Below are positions 34,085 to 45,306 of a stretch of DNA of 64,000 bases, one piece after another. This DNA is from Paguma larvata. Its lineage: Eukaryota; Chordata; Mammalia; Carnivora; Viverridae. The notes below the pieces were generated by a model. That model was not told the origin of the DNA and made no database searches. It saw only the letters and a list, made by a program, of their open reading frames with translations. The DNA lies in assembly GCA_030068075.1 (NCBI GenBank), contig JAINVK010001271.1, forward strand, positions 124,001 to 188,000, in the 5' to 3' direction. The position numbers and the translations under genes are program-made. Position 1 is the stretch's first letter, and every line of letters begins with the position of its first letter.

Positions 34085-34470
34085 TGGTTTTCTATACTAT
34101 AGATTGGTTTACTTTTTATAGATTTTGTAAAAATAAAAGTTTATTGTCTATACTCTAACATCTGGTTTGTTTTACTTGGAATAATTATTTTGAGATTCAT
34201 TTATTTTGATGCATGTGTCACTAGTTCATTTTTTTTTTTTTTGCATTGCTGAGTAGTGTTATACACAAAAAGTTGTTTAACCACTTGCTTGTTGATGGAT
34301 GTTGAGAACTTTACGATTTGGGAGTATTACAAGGAAGATGCTATGAACGCTGCTGTATGACTTTGTATGGATGTATGCATTCCTTTTGTTGAGTAAATAC
34401 CTAGAAATGTAATGGCTGAAACATTTTAAAAACTGCCATTTCCAGTGCTCTCCATTCCTTTGTGTTCATC
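34085..34470 (-). repeat. Old L1 fragment (end of ORF2/3' region), antisense
   Basis: + strand: 'ttgagattcatttattttgatgcatgtgtcactagttcat', 'gcattgctgagtagtgtt', 'gatggatgttgagaactttacgatttggg', 'gctatgaacgctgctgtatgactttgtatgga', 'gagtaaatacctagaaatgtaatggctg'. This is the antisense of old L1 3' sequence in correct order. Confidence 0.78.
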
Positions 34471-34514
34471 CCTATTTCCTTCTGCCTGACAAGTAATTTT
34501 TAACATCATTATTA

Positions 34515-34725
34515 TTTTTTTGTGTTTATTTACTTTTGAGAGAGAGAGAGAGAGACAGAGTGTGAGCAGGGGAAGGGCAGAGAGAGGGAGACACAGAATC
34601 TGAAGCAGGCTCCAGGTTCCAAGCTGTCAGCACAGAGCCTGACATGGGGCTCAAACTCTCGAACTACAAGATCATGACCCAAGCCAAAGTCAGTAACTTA
34701 CCTGACTGAGCCACCCAGGTGCCCC
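34515..34725 (-). repeat. Felid CAN-SINE, antisense, first of a fused pair
   Basis: 'tttttttgtgtttatttacttttgagag', a (GA)n run, 'ggttccaagctgtcagcacagagcctgac', 'gagccacccaggtgcccc'. Its head end is joined directly to the next SINE with no intervening unique DNA. Confidence 0.95.
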
Positions 34726-34916
34726 TATTTATTTTTGAAAGAGACAGAGTACAAAATGGGGAGGGGCAGAGAAAGAGGGAGACACAGAATCCTAAGCAGA
34801 CTCCAGCTTCTGAGCCACCAGCACAGAGCCGGACACAGGTCTCGAACCCATGAGCCACAAGATCATGACCTGAGCCAAAGTTGGATGCTTAACCAACTGA
34901 GCCCCCCAGGTGTCCC
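34726..34916 (-). repeat. Felid CAN-SINE, antisense, second of a fused pair
   Basis: It starts 'tatttatttttgaaagagacagag' without its own oligo-T, and ends 'tgagccccccaggtgtccc'. The missing tail suggests the first SINE inserted into this one's A-rich tail, after which the leftover tail was lost or is shared. A weak outer duplication may be 'taacat..' left (34501) and 'aacattttttg' right (34917). Confidence 0.94.
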
Positions 34917-34939
34917 AACATTTTTTGTTGTGAGGGTAT

Positions 34940-35260
34940 GTTTTTGATGAATAATTTAAGTTTTTATAGGTCTCAAATGTCTGTATTTCATTTTAATTTT
35001 TGAAAGATATTAAAAAGGCTATAAATTTTAGATTGTCAGGTTTTTTCCCCCTTCAGTACTTGAAATGTGCTGTTGCGTGATTTTCTCTCTTCCGTTATTT
35101 GTGGCAAAAAATCTGCTTATCAGCCTTTTTTTTCCCTGTACAAATGTGTCTTTTTGCTCTCACTGCTTTTATGATTTTCTTTACAGAATTGTTTTGAGAC
35201 ATTTTAATTTCATGTGTGTTACTGTAGTTTTTATGTGTTTTGTGCTTGAGATGCACAGAG
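34940..35260 (-). repeat. Old L1/HAL1-type fragment, antisense
   Basis: + strand 'tttgaaagatattaaaaaggctataaattttagattgtcaggttttttcc', 'ttcagtacttgaaatgtgctg', 'tctgcttatcagcc', 'gtgtctttttgctctcactgcttttatgattttct' follow the antisense of an old L1 5' segment in order. Diverged and with no open frame of L1 type. Confidence 0.6.
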
Positions 35261-35264
35261 CATG

Positions 35265-35800
35265 GTTTTGTTTCAATGCCTGGAAATCTCTGCCCCTCTT
35301 TCCTTCACTAAAATTCTTCTTCCAAGATCATCAATGTCTTTTTATTCCTACGGCCACTACATAGGTCATCATTTTTCATACGTCTTACCCTTGAAGCAGT
35401 GTTTGAGAAATGTAGAACTTTTTCCTTCTTGATATCCTATTCTCCTGATTTTTTCCCCTCTATGTCTCTGGCTAATCCTACTCATCTCCTTTATGGGTGA
35501 TTCTTTCTCCCCTTCTTCCTTCACATATTGGTACTTGGTATACTTAGCTACTCTTCCCTTCGCATACTGATTATTCTTGCTGATGTCCCTTGTCTCCTCT
35601 TGCTTCAATTCATCATTTAGATACTGACGACTATTTCAGAAACCTTTGCTGAATCCCGGATACACAGATCCAGTTGTTTACCGCACACTTCCTCTTGGAC
35701 GTTTTGCAACATCCTCCTCAGACTTTGCCAGTATCACATTGAACACACTATCATCCTACTAATTTTGGTATTTCTCCGGTGTTTTCTGTTTCTGAGTGTT
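35265..35800 (+). repeat. Probable L2-like LINE remnant
   Basis: It contains an extended CT-rich text with 'gatactgacgactatttcagaaacctttgctgaatcc', 'agatccagttgtttaccgcacacttcctcttggacgtttt', and 'ctcctcagactttgccag', resembling the L2-type block 'gatgactcccaaatttatat..ccagactcatatatccaactgcctacttgacatctcc'. The family name is uncertain. The minus-strand frame at 35369-35608 is not supported as a gene. Confidence 0.4.
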
Positions 35801-38535
35801 GAGTAAATGTGCATAATTACCATCTGCCCTTAATTATCCTCTTTGGACTTGCCCATTGAACTACTTGATTGAATGTACCTGCAAAACCCTTTTATATCTG
35901 GCCTAATTCCCAGTTTTTGTTGGCTTGTACTGTGTGTGGCCATCCACAGTCTATAAGTGACAATGAATAAATTGCTTTGTTGCTATGTAAATCTATTATT
36001 AACTTTGCATAAGATAAGAAGCCATACACTTTTTTTCAAAATTATCATCCTTATCAGAGTAAAGGGTTTATAAAATTATAATCTGAGATTCAGTTTGTTG
36101 AATTGAATTTGTTAAGAATTCAATAATTATTTCTAGACTGTGTAATTTATAGGCACACAGAGTTACACATGGCTTAAAGTTTTCAGGTTGTGTGTATTTT
36201 AATACACTCACAAAGTATTGTTTAGCTTTTTCAAGATTCCAGCATTTATTTGCATTTCAACTGGGCTTTGCTGTTTTATTTTGAAGTAAAATTTATTTTC
36301 CATTTAATGTCATTAACCCTACATTAACATAAATGACATTGCTTGCCTTTCAAATTCTATTAATTTAATCATGTTCAAAAGAACATTTTATGACATTTAA
36401 AGAATATTAAAGTTGTGCATAAATTCTCTCTGCATAATTATATTTATATTGCAACAAATAGACTTGAATTCATTATTATACCAAATTGAGTGCTAATGGA
36501 TTTTAACACTTTCGTATTGCTATACAAGCATTTATTTCACATCTTTTATGGTTCACAAAAATCTGGGTGTTTTTCATAGTCAAATAGTTGTCAAGAAAAA
36601 GTTAATGTCTTCTTTCTTTGACTTTCATTTTTTTATTTACTTCTTACAAACAAATTAAGTTCTCATAAGAGCAAAAATGATAAATATATCTATACTATTT
36701 CTACCACTCAAATAGTTAATTATCCTGGAATAAATGTAATAAGAAATATTTTATTCATAGTGTTAAAAGACTATGTTAAGCAATGGAAACATACTTTAAT
36801 ACCACTTTTTCAGAGGAAACTCACTGTGAACACCAAGGACTTGTTTATTCTGCAATGCTTTGGCCAGTGTACTTAAGATTTGAAAGATTATTTATAGAAA
36901 CAAAAGATTGAAACAAAAATCTTATAAATACCTTGCATTCAAATAACATAATCTAAAAGTCAGGTTGGATGAGAAAGGTAACAGTGATATCCACAATACA
37001 TGATATTAGAGTTAACTGGGACTCATATATTTGCTGTCACATACAGAAATTAAAGTTAAATAATATGAAGTAAAAAGAAACTTTCATGGACCATTAATAT
37101 CCTATGTCATATGAGTGTCATGTGAACAGGTGACGCAGAAAAATCCAGAATGGGTCACCACCAATTTAGAGTCATAACGAAAGAAATCTTATGGAATAAC
37201 CAGTTAAATTCTCATTAGGATTTTGTTAGATAAAAGCTTGGGAGTAGGGCAAGAATATACTTGTGTAAATAAAGGTGATCACAGCTCAGGAGAAACAGTT
37301 ATTATATATTTAAAAGATGTAGATTTTGCATTGTTGAATAAATGGAAATCAAGATAGACAAGCAATTTTGAGAGATGTTAAGACGGAAACCTCAAACGAG
37401 ATTTGCAATTTGTTGGGCAGTAGAGAATCTACCACCTAGTATTTCCAAATGTGGAGTAAACACAGTCAAAGTCGAACTTTTGGAGTCTCACTGATAACAT
37501 TGTGCTCAATTCACCAAAGCATGTGAGAGTAGGAAATAATGGGAATCTGAATTGAGAGTATCAAAATAGCTTACGCATTAATTACAGACATGGTTCAGGA
37601 TGGACATCCACTTACTAATGGTTTGTGTGAGTACCACTGAATCAAAATCTGTATGGCGTTGAATTTCCTTCTAGGTCCTAACTGATATCTGAGCTAATTC
37701 TAATTTCCTAATTTTCTATTTATTGAAAGGGTAAATGATATTTAGAACACCAAAAAATGAATTCATAACACATAATAGCACTAGAAAACCAAAATAAACA
37801 TTTGATAATTTTTCTCAGTAAAATATTAGAGAGAATGGTGTTTGTTTCTTGAGGAAAAAAATAGGAAGAATCAAGGGAAGCTGAGCTTTAATTGCCTTGC
37901 CCTTGTTAATCTGTGGTTACTATGTTTTATCGTTCACTGTTATTGCAGCCATAGAAGCACAAAAAGACTTCCAGTGAACTCTCCAAGTTTCAGACATATT
38001 CTTCTCTGCCCATACTATGTAGCAATAACTCTACCTCCTCACCACTATGAGAGTCCAATACTTTCCACCAGTATAGAACTCCTTTGTTGACCCATTGATT
38101 GAAAAGGTTATTCAAATCTCAAAGCCTCGGGTTCAGATTTGTGTTTTGTGATGGTAATGTTGTTGTACTGGGAACCAGAACCCCTAACCAGCAGAGCTCA
38201 ATTTGTAGAGAAGCAGAGCACAATTTCTACAATTCTGTAACTAAGAATGATAGTTAAAGAACCCAATTTTAATTCCATCTTTTTGTTCCCAGATCATGTC
38301 TTCTATATAGAGACGACATAATGCTATATATATTAGATGTTGCCTTAATGGATGTATAATATCCTTGGGTCAGTTCCCAAGTTGGCCTTATTTGAATGTC
38401 AGTCTTAGCCTGTTATTTCTTGGTATTTTGATATATGATAGAGAGAGTGGATTATTTAGACCTGTATCTGTTATTGCAAACACTTCCTTATAAAATGGCT
38501 CTTCATGTCTGAGGCTGAGTTATGTGTAAGTTTTT
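35801..38535. other. About 2.7 kb without recognised repeats or genes
   Basis: AT-rich and free of visible young elements. 36200-36560 has a dense run of short TAAT/ATTA-type motifs. A frame at 37842-38090 has no family resemblance and no splice-site support. Confidence 0.4.
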
Positions 38536-38547
38536 GAGTCATTTTCT

Positions 38548-38766
38548 TTTCTTTTCTTTTCTTTTTCTTAATGTTTATTTAGTTGAGAGAGAGAGACAGA
38601 GCAAGAGTCAGGGAGAGGCAGAGAGAGAGGGAGACACAGAATCCAAAGCAGGCTCCAGGCTGAGCTGTCAGCACAGAGCCCGATGCGGGGCTCAAACTCA
38701 CGAACTGTGAGGTCATGACCTGAATTGAAGTGGGACGCTTAACCGACTGAGTCACCCAGGTGCCCC
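38548..38766 (-). repeat. Felid CAN-SINE, antisense
   Basis: T/C-rich tail '(cttt)n..cttaatgtttattt', 'gagggagacacagaatccaaagcaggctccagg', 'cccgatgcggggctcaaactcacgaactg', 'taaccgactgagtcacccaggtgcccc'. The duplication is 'gagtcattttct' (38536-38547) against 'gaatcattttct' (38770-38781). The tail has grown into a small (CTTTT)n repeat. Confidence 0.95.
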
Positions 38767-38781
38767 TATGAATCATTTTCT

Positions 38782-38998
38782 AAGCCCTTGAATATTAATG
38801 ACTGTAGAAACCCTTGGAATAGGGAAGGGAATTTATATTTGGAGTGAGACATAGTTTCCGACAAGGAAAATTGTTGCCTATGCTACATTGGAAAGGATCT
38901 GATATGATAAAGTTGCCCCCAAATGGCTAGTTGTTCTCCTTCAGAGCTCACTGCGGATGAAATGCTCAATACAACAGGAAAGTGATCACCATTGTGAG
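38782..38998. other. Unassigned DNA
   Basis: No recognised repeat or gene. Confidence 0.35.
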
Positions 38999-38999
38999 A

Positions 39000-39930
39000 G
39001 GAAACATGCTGTTGGCTGCATGTATAGTCTCCTTCCCCACAAACTTGGGCATTTCATTCATGCATGTAATGGCATGTAATAATATAGCTGGGCATAGAGG
39101 CTGGTTAGAATCCACTGGATAGGTTCTCTATCTACCATGTTGTCGAGTGCCCTTCTGCATTGTATCCCCCCTACTAGGTCCATCTACGTGCCTCTACAGC
39201 AGAATCTCTTCTCTATGATCTTTTGTTTCCTTCCTCTAGTTCTTGACCAAGCAGGCATGCACCCTACCCAGCTAGCCATGTATATCTTTAATTAGGCCGT
39301 ATCTCCTTACTGTATATCAGACCTGACTTTTTCCCTATGAAGCCATAGGCTAAGTTATGGAAGAGAGATCACTGCTACAGATGTAATAAATCTCTAAACC
39401 AATTGTTCATGTAATTTTCTGGACCTTTTGTAAGTGCTTGGGTCCAATTCTGACAGCACTACTTTTATCATATAATGGAATGTTGATACCCCTGCCCAAA
39501 ATGATGACTTGGTGGATCGTACAACGTCCATTTCATGATAAGTAGCTGTGGTCATTTGGCCACTTAATTTCAGTCTCAGTTACTGCTCAGTAGCAATGCC
39601 AGAATGTGAGCTGTTTCAAATAGTGAGCTGTTTCATCTTGAAGATACCTTGGCCTTTTTTTGGAACCTAGAATTTCTGTGTTGTGACTCTCTAATTCAGT
39701 TTTGCCAGAGATTACAAAGAACCCTTATTAACCATGGATTTTAGCTATAATATTAAATGTGATCTTGGACCACAGCTTGGACCTAACTGGATAAGCCTCC
39801 GGACTTTATTGGGGTCTCACACAAAATTCTCAAGCTTCCAATTCACCTGGAAAATTGTTGGAAAGAATATTCCCACGTGTAATATATGCTTTCAAAACTT
39901 ATAGAGGCCCACACACTGCTATGCCTTTTA
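39000..39930 (+). repeat. Possible ERVL/MaLR internal-type remnant
   Basis: The less AT-rich stretch with 'gatcttggaccacagcttggacctaactggataagcctcc', 'tggggtctcacacaaaattc', 'caattcacctggaaaattgttggaaagaatattcccac' and 'agaggcccacacactgctatgcctttta' reads like the interior of an old mammalian ERVL/MaLR element. No open frame survives and no LTR could be placed at either side. The assignment is tentative. Confidence 0.3.
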
Positions 39931-41441
39931 AAGGTCAATAGAGCAAGGTGCAATAATTCAACATGAGGAGTTAAGGCTAAAACGCTCTTGCTAAAATATG
40001 TGCAAAAAAGTTGTCCAAAGTGCTTTTTAAATCAGTTTGTGTTTAATAGGATGTATTAGTACATAATGAAAGAGAACAGATACAAATATTTGAAAAATAC
40101 TTCCAAAATTTATTTCCTTTCCCTAATTAAAAAAGAAAAAGATTCAAAATATGGTTTCAGTAACTTGATTTATATCCAGTTACCATCCCTTAATTTCCTT
40201 TCTGTTTACTAACCTTAATATATTATTTTTATACTCCATGATGGAAAATTCCAGCTGTTATTAGATAACTTCAGGTAGCTTGGCTGAAGAAATGCAAGTT
40301 GATCAGGAGAAAGTATAGATGGTGTAGTACTATTTGCTGAAAACAAAACAAGAAGAAAAAACCCCAAAAAACCAACTTCAATAAAAATTCAGTAGCGCAT
40401 CAAGTTTATCAGTGATTGAATTAAATGCTAAGAGCTTCTAGATAATGTTACCTTTAGAAGCCCAGTGTGAGATACCATTAGGTTACCCAAGCTGCAAAGA
40501 CAACCAGACTCCCAGCATTCCCCTAGCAATGTAGAGCAGCAATTATCCCCAAGTGCTAATGAGGGTTAGACTTTACTGCTTTCGATATGCTTATAGAAGG
40601 AGTTTACTCTCTTGACTATCCACTCAGTTATATTAGGCATGTGACAGTAATTTGAAAAGACAAAGTGAATAGCTTATAAAATGTAACATAATGTTTTAAC
40701 TGTTCATTTGGCTTAATAAAGTGACCAGATGGCAGAATTTTCACAAAGTGATAGGTAAGTAACTGAAATAATTATCAAAATAAATGGAAGTAAGTTTCAG
40801 GTATGATGAAAGGAGTCAGATCGGTTAGGAAGATTCAGGTCATGTGTCCTGTAGCTAAGACACAACTATATTCAATGAAGGCTGTAGCGAGATGAGTAAA
40901 AGTTGAGGCAAAATGACTTTAGAGGAGGCTACATTCAGTAGGCTTCAATAGGCTCATATCAAGATGTAGCAATGGTTTTAGCAAAGTTCCTGGATGATTG
41001 AGGAAAATTTTCCCAAGTGACACTGAATACAAAAAGGACTGTAAAAGCAAAAAAGCAGAAGTAGGATTGCCAGGATGAAGGAAATTACCACCATTTACCT
41101 GGAAAATTTCTCCTAAGTGTTAGGTTTATCAAAAGTTGTTCACACCTGAAGAATGATGAACTCTGTTTATACAGGACATGGGACTCTGAGATGATTTTCT
41201 CTCCCGAGGTAGAAGGCCGAGGCCTACAGGCAAAACTCAGGACTTTGGAAGTAAGAAAGAAGCAAAGAGAAGATATTGAGATGTTAATTAAGCTAATCAA
41301 ACTCATTTTTTTTTTACTCCAAGAGGAATACAGAGCCTTTTCTCTGTCTCACCCTCTCTCTTTCCTGCTCTTATTCTGTTCCACCAGAATAAGCCATGTT
41401 GTGTATTGTCTTTTACCCATTAATTTACATCATTTAGAGGT
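39931..41441. other. Unassigned DNA
   Basis: No recognised repeat or gene. The frame at 41191-41472 (+) runs into MER5A and is not a gene; it contains a T9 run and has no known domain. Confidence 0.4.
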
Positions 41442-41660
41442 CAGACCGGGAGTTAGTAAACTTTTTCTGTAAATCATCAGAGAAATATTTTAGATTTATA
41501 GGCCAACCTTTCTGTTAAAATTATTCAACTCTGAAAATATAAAAACAGTCATGACAGTATGTAAATGAATGGGCATGGCTGCATTCTAATAATTTTTTTT
41601 TTTTACAAAAATAGGTGTCAGTTTGGATTTAGCCCAGAGGCCATAGTTTGCAGACCCCTG
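41442..41660 (+). mobile_element. MER5A (hAT-Charlie non-autonomous DNA transposon)
   Basis: The terminus 'cagaccgggagttagtaaactttttctgtaaa' and the opposite end 'ggccatagtttgcagacccctg' match the inverted ends of MER5A (CAGGGGTCGGCAAAC..). Inside, 'attcaactctgaaaat', 'atgtaaatgaatgggcatggctgcattctaataa' and 'gtttggatttagcccagaggcc' are in the right order. The length of about 219 bp is near full size. An ancient eutherian element. Confidence 0.88.
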
Positions 41661-42430
41661 GTTTAAAACATGGAGACTGTATCAATTAGCATGGATCAAA
41701 CTACAGTACTAAAGCGATCCCTCAAATATAGTAACTTGGCAAGATACACATCCACCTAACTTCAACATAATGTTCCAGAGTTACGCAGTTGAGGACTGGT
41801 CGAAAAGCCATGTCATCCTCAAACCTCAGTCAGTCACAGCCTCTCTTTCCCTCAAATCTGTATTTGACACTTCCTGGCCCATTGATTAATAACTTAATAT
41901 TTTGGATGCCTCGTAGCTAATATGTGAAAGTAGAGAAGAAACAAGATCACCACTAAAACAATCGAAGAAGCAAAACAAAAAAGGAAATAAAAATAAAAAC
42001 AACAACATCTTCCCCTTTAGAAAATGTGAGACTTTTGAGGTATAATTGACTGATAACATACAGGCCAGAATCATGAGGCCCTTCTGTCATTAACATGGAG
42101 TTAAGTTCCTTCTTGAGACTTAAGTCCTGCTCTCAAGGAGGATTTTCTTGCTTATTGTCCTTTGTAATCCTAAACTTGCTATCAGAATAAATCTTCCTTT
42201 TGTATTATTCCACATATCCACATATGAGTTAGATACAGTACGGTCTCCTTAGCCATATTACCTGTTTCACACTTTCTCTCTTTGGGTTTGGACCCTGAGG
42301 TTATTTTAGAGGTGGAACTATTGGTTTTTATAAGCCAAATTTCTGGTATGGTTAACAATATAATTCTTTAAAACTCAGAAAATTTCCCGTTTATTTTTTT
42401 TTCAATCAGTTCTTTGTGAATATAATTGTA
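41661..42430. other. Unassigned DNA
   Basis: No supported gene. The stretch may include old LTR material but matches are too weak to name. Confidence 0.35.
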
Positions 42431-42439
42431 ACTCAAGAT

Positions 42440-42800
42440 TTATTTGGACATAGGTTTCAAGCCAACATTCCCACAATCTCTGTCTTCAATATTAATAGTA
42501 TTAAGCACACGGTTAAAGATGGTATCGTGTGGCCGCATGTGTCTATGTAAGCCCTGGTCTTTAAAATATGTGTGAAGTGATATGTGGCAAATCTGGAAAT
42601 TGCCCTTAAAAGAATTGAATGTGTTCTCTTCTGGTTCTTTCTTCCTCCTTCTGAATATGAGATTAACACCTGGGCTGGCATGCCTCCTTCCTAGTGATTA
42701 CATGAGACACAAATAAATGGTTCTTTTGTTTAAACCGCTGGTTTTTTAGGTCTATTTTTATAGCCACCTGGCCTCTGCTTTAGCAGCAAGGCCATAGTGC
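42440..42800 (+). repeat. Possible degraded LTR 3' part with AATAAA
   Basis: 'cctccttctgaatatgagattaacacctgggctggcatgcc', 'catgagacacaaataaatgg' and 'ttgtttaaaccgctggttttttagg' resemble the end of old MaLR/ERVL LTRs ('..gagaaaaataaa..ttgtttaagccac..'). AATAAA lies at 42712-42717. Too diverged for certainty. Confidence 0.3.
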
Positions 42801-43305
42801 CTTCAGAGGTTGCTTTTGCTGTTTTATGATTTCTTAACCAACCAATTGGTTCATAATCTGTTCCCTTAATATAAATAGAACTTAAAATGTATTAGTAATA
42901 ATCCAGGGCTCTAGATGCCAAAGGCATAAAGTAAGAAATATGGAGAAAACAACTATTTTGCTATATTTGCTTATAAGGTTTATAGCATAAACAATAATGT
43001 AGTTCTGTTCCAAATGGCTTTTTTTATATGTCACACTCTGAATTTTCCACAAAATTCTTCTAAAAGCAATGTAATGAAGCAGGATTTTGTGCAAAATATG
43101 AGTAATTCATTCCTTCTCTTTATAATAACGGGAAGGCTTGTATCCATCTGCCTCTAATATTCTCCAAAAATGGATTGAAGTCGCAAAGCACCTATGCAGG
43201 CACAGCGTGAAAGAAACCTATACTCAGGTTGTATGGCTATGCATATCAGTATCTTTAAAATCATCTCTTATTGACGATGACCATATTAATATTAACCACT
43301 GATTT
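42801..43305. other. Unassigned AT-rich DNA
   Basis: No recognised repeat or gene. The open frame at 42882-43094 (-) lacks any known domain. Confidence 0.35.
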
Positions 43306-43309
43306 TCTT

Positions 43310-43440
43310 GAGCATTTTTATGCACCGTATTCTGCAGTAGACAATTAGAAGGTAATTTAAAAGGAAATGAGAATAAGTTTGAGCTCACACAGCTAGAAAG
43401 AGACAGAGCTGAGATTTAAATCTGTACCATCTGAGATGTG
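43310..43440 (-). repeat. MIR SINE, antisense
   Basis: + strand 'gaaatgagaataagtttgagctcacacagctagaaagagacagagctgagatttaaatctgtacc' is the complement of the MIR 5' half ('ggtcacacagctagtaagtggcagagctgggattcgaacccagg'). Confidence 0.65.
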
Positions 43441-45070
43441 GAAAAATTCAGTCGACTTAGTCTGAAATACATACAAAGGCTTACATCTTAAAATAATTAA
43501 GGATTATTTATCTCTTCATTCAGATCTGATGATTACAAGTTTATTATTATAGCTGATCAAGCTTGAAGGAGTTTTTCCTCACTCAGATTGTTTTGCAGAT
43601 TATCTAGGTATCCAATTTTAATAAATAATAAAAAGTTCCTACTAAGATTTTTCTAGGTTTAAGATAGTATCTTTCTGGATATTTGTCCTTGTAATATTGA
43701 GATTTAAATGCTGTTTGAGAAATCCTGTGTTGATTAAAGAAGCAGTCAACGGTCAATACATCCTATTCTCCATAGGTACCAGTAGGTTATTTTATATTCA
43801 GTCAAAGAATGTTCTATGAAAACAGCAAGCAGTGAGTCTCGGTGTGATGGCGAGCAGGAGCTGTAAGTACACAGTGTCAGATTGTGTAACACTAGCATGA
43901 GAAAGCAACAGAATCCACCTTTGAAATTCAAGTGTAATTGAGAGTAAGTCAATGTGTAAGGTCCCTGAAATAGGAGACCTAAATTCTAAGACATGTTGCA
44001 GACCAATTCTGGTTGGAAGTAAAGTAGGTGTCTAGAAAACTAAAAGAGGAAAATATTTACCTCTAGATTTAAGATTTAAGAAATAGAATTTTACCATGCA
44101 TGCCTTGGTAAATGATCTGTGTCTCATTCATACTCTCCTTTCTGAATCTTTCAACTTTGAGAAAGAATTTTGGAATAGCTGTGAAAAATTGGGAAACTGA
44201 AAGTATATTCTGTGGCTTTAAAGCCAAAGTAGTGAGTTCCATTCCAAATCTGTCCCTAGCTGAGTAAAGGAAAAGATTGGCTTTTTTCTTGAATTTTGGA
44301 GGAGTCTTAACTCTTGAGTGTCTAAATATAATTTGTTTTTTCAAATAACTATCTCCACTATATTCTAGTAAATCCTTCAGTCATGCTGGGAAGACATCAA
44401 GATATCTCGGCTCCATTTCAGAATTTCTGTCACCTCGTGTTATTAGAACAGTTTCATTTCTGTAGTTTTTTTGGTTATTTTCATATAAAGATTTACATAT
44501 AAAATTTGGTTATTTTTGTTTTTAAAAGTTATTCTCAACTCTGTTCAAAGCTTGATCTTTCCCTGTACCTGAGGTCAGATTACATCCCTAGTTGTCACTC
44601 TCTGAAATAAAAAAAAGGATCTGACCTGACTTCAAACATTTTTTTTTCCTTCTCTCTTTTCTATGCATGGGCTCCAGTGTGGATCTCAAGTTGCAGGAAT
44701 AGGGCTAGTCCAAGGCAAGGTCTCTGACATCCCAATAAAGGTCTTACTCTGATTCAGTCTGTTCTTATTGATCTTTAGTTCTCTGCTTAGGTGGCAGTCT
44801 TTACATGAGTACGTTCTTGGTATATGCCACCAAGTTGAGTGTGCCTTTATCAGTAGCTGCCCACAGCCCCTTCTCCTCTGCTAAGCCCAGTGGTCTTAAT
44901 TGTGAAGTCCTAGGCATAGGTGAAGTTTTTGTTTGCCTCAACTTGGGCCCCAGACACAAGATAAATGACCCCCCGCTTCCTTCTCAGGTATACCCCTTTA
45001 TCTTTGTGGCACACACTGCCTCAACGTTCTTTATTCAGAAATCGGAGATGGATACTGCCATTCAATTCAA
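43441..45070. other. Unassigned DNA, partly GC-richer (44660-45060)
   Basis: 44640-45060 is richer in GC and has 'cccaataaaggtcttactctgattcag' (AATAAA at 44733-44738) followed by a C-rich stretch, which could be part of an old LTR, but I cannot assign it. The frame 44805-45110 runs on into the SINE at 45083, so its end is not biological. No gene is supported. Confidence 0.35.
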
Positions 45071-45082
45071 ATATTACACTTT

Positions 45083-45294
45083 GGGGCGCCTGGGTGTCTC
45101 AGTCGGTTGAGCGTCCGACTTCGGCTCAGGTCATGATCTCACGGTCTGTGAGTTCGAGCCCCGCGTTGGGCTCTGTGCTGCCAGGCTCAGAGCCTGGAGC
45201 CTGCTTTGGATTCTGTGTCTCCCTCTCTCTCGGCCCCTCCCCCACTCATGCTCTGTCTCTCTCTGTCTCAAAAATAAATAAACATTAAAAAAAT
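45083..45294 (+). repeat. Young, near-consensus felid CAN-SINE with perfect 12-bp duplication
   Basis: 'ggggcgcctgggtgtctcag', 'gagcgtccgacttcggctc', B box 'gtgagttcgagccccgcg', complete CT stretch with 'ctctcggcccctccccc', tail 'aaaaataaataaacatt'. The duplication 'atattacacttt' is identical at 45071-45082 and 45295-45306. CpGs are well preserved. Confidence 0.98.
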
Positions 45295-45306
45295 ATATTA
45301 CACTTT

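Noticed and set aside
39000..39930. Considered as a retroviral gene region
   Set aside because: It may be old ERVL-like interior, but no open frame and no paired LTRs are seen, so it is listed only as a tentative remnant.
44965..45288. 107-codon frame
   Set aside because: The second half is the felid SINE read in its stop-poor frame, and similar frames recur in other SINE copies (29982-30194, 10675-10884).
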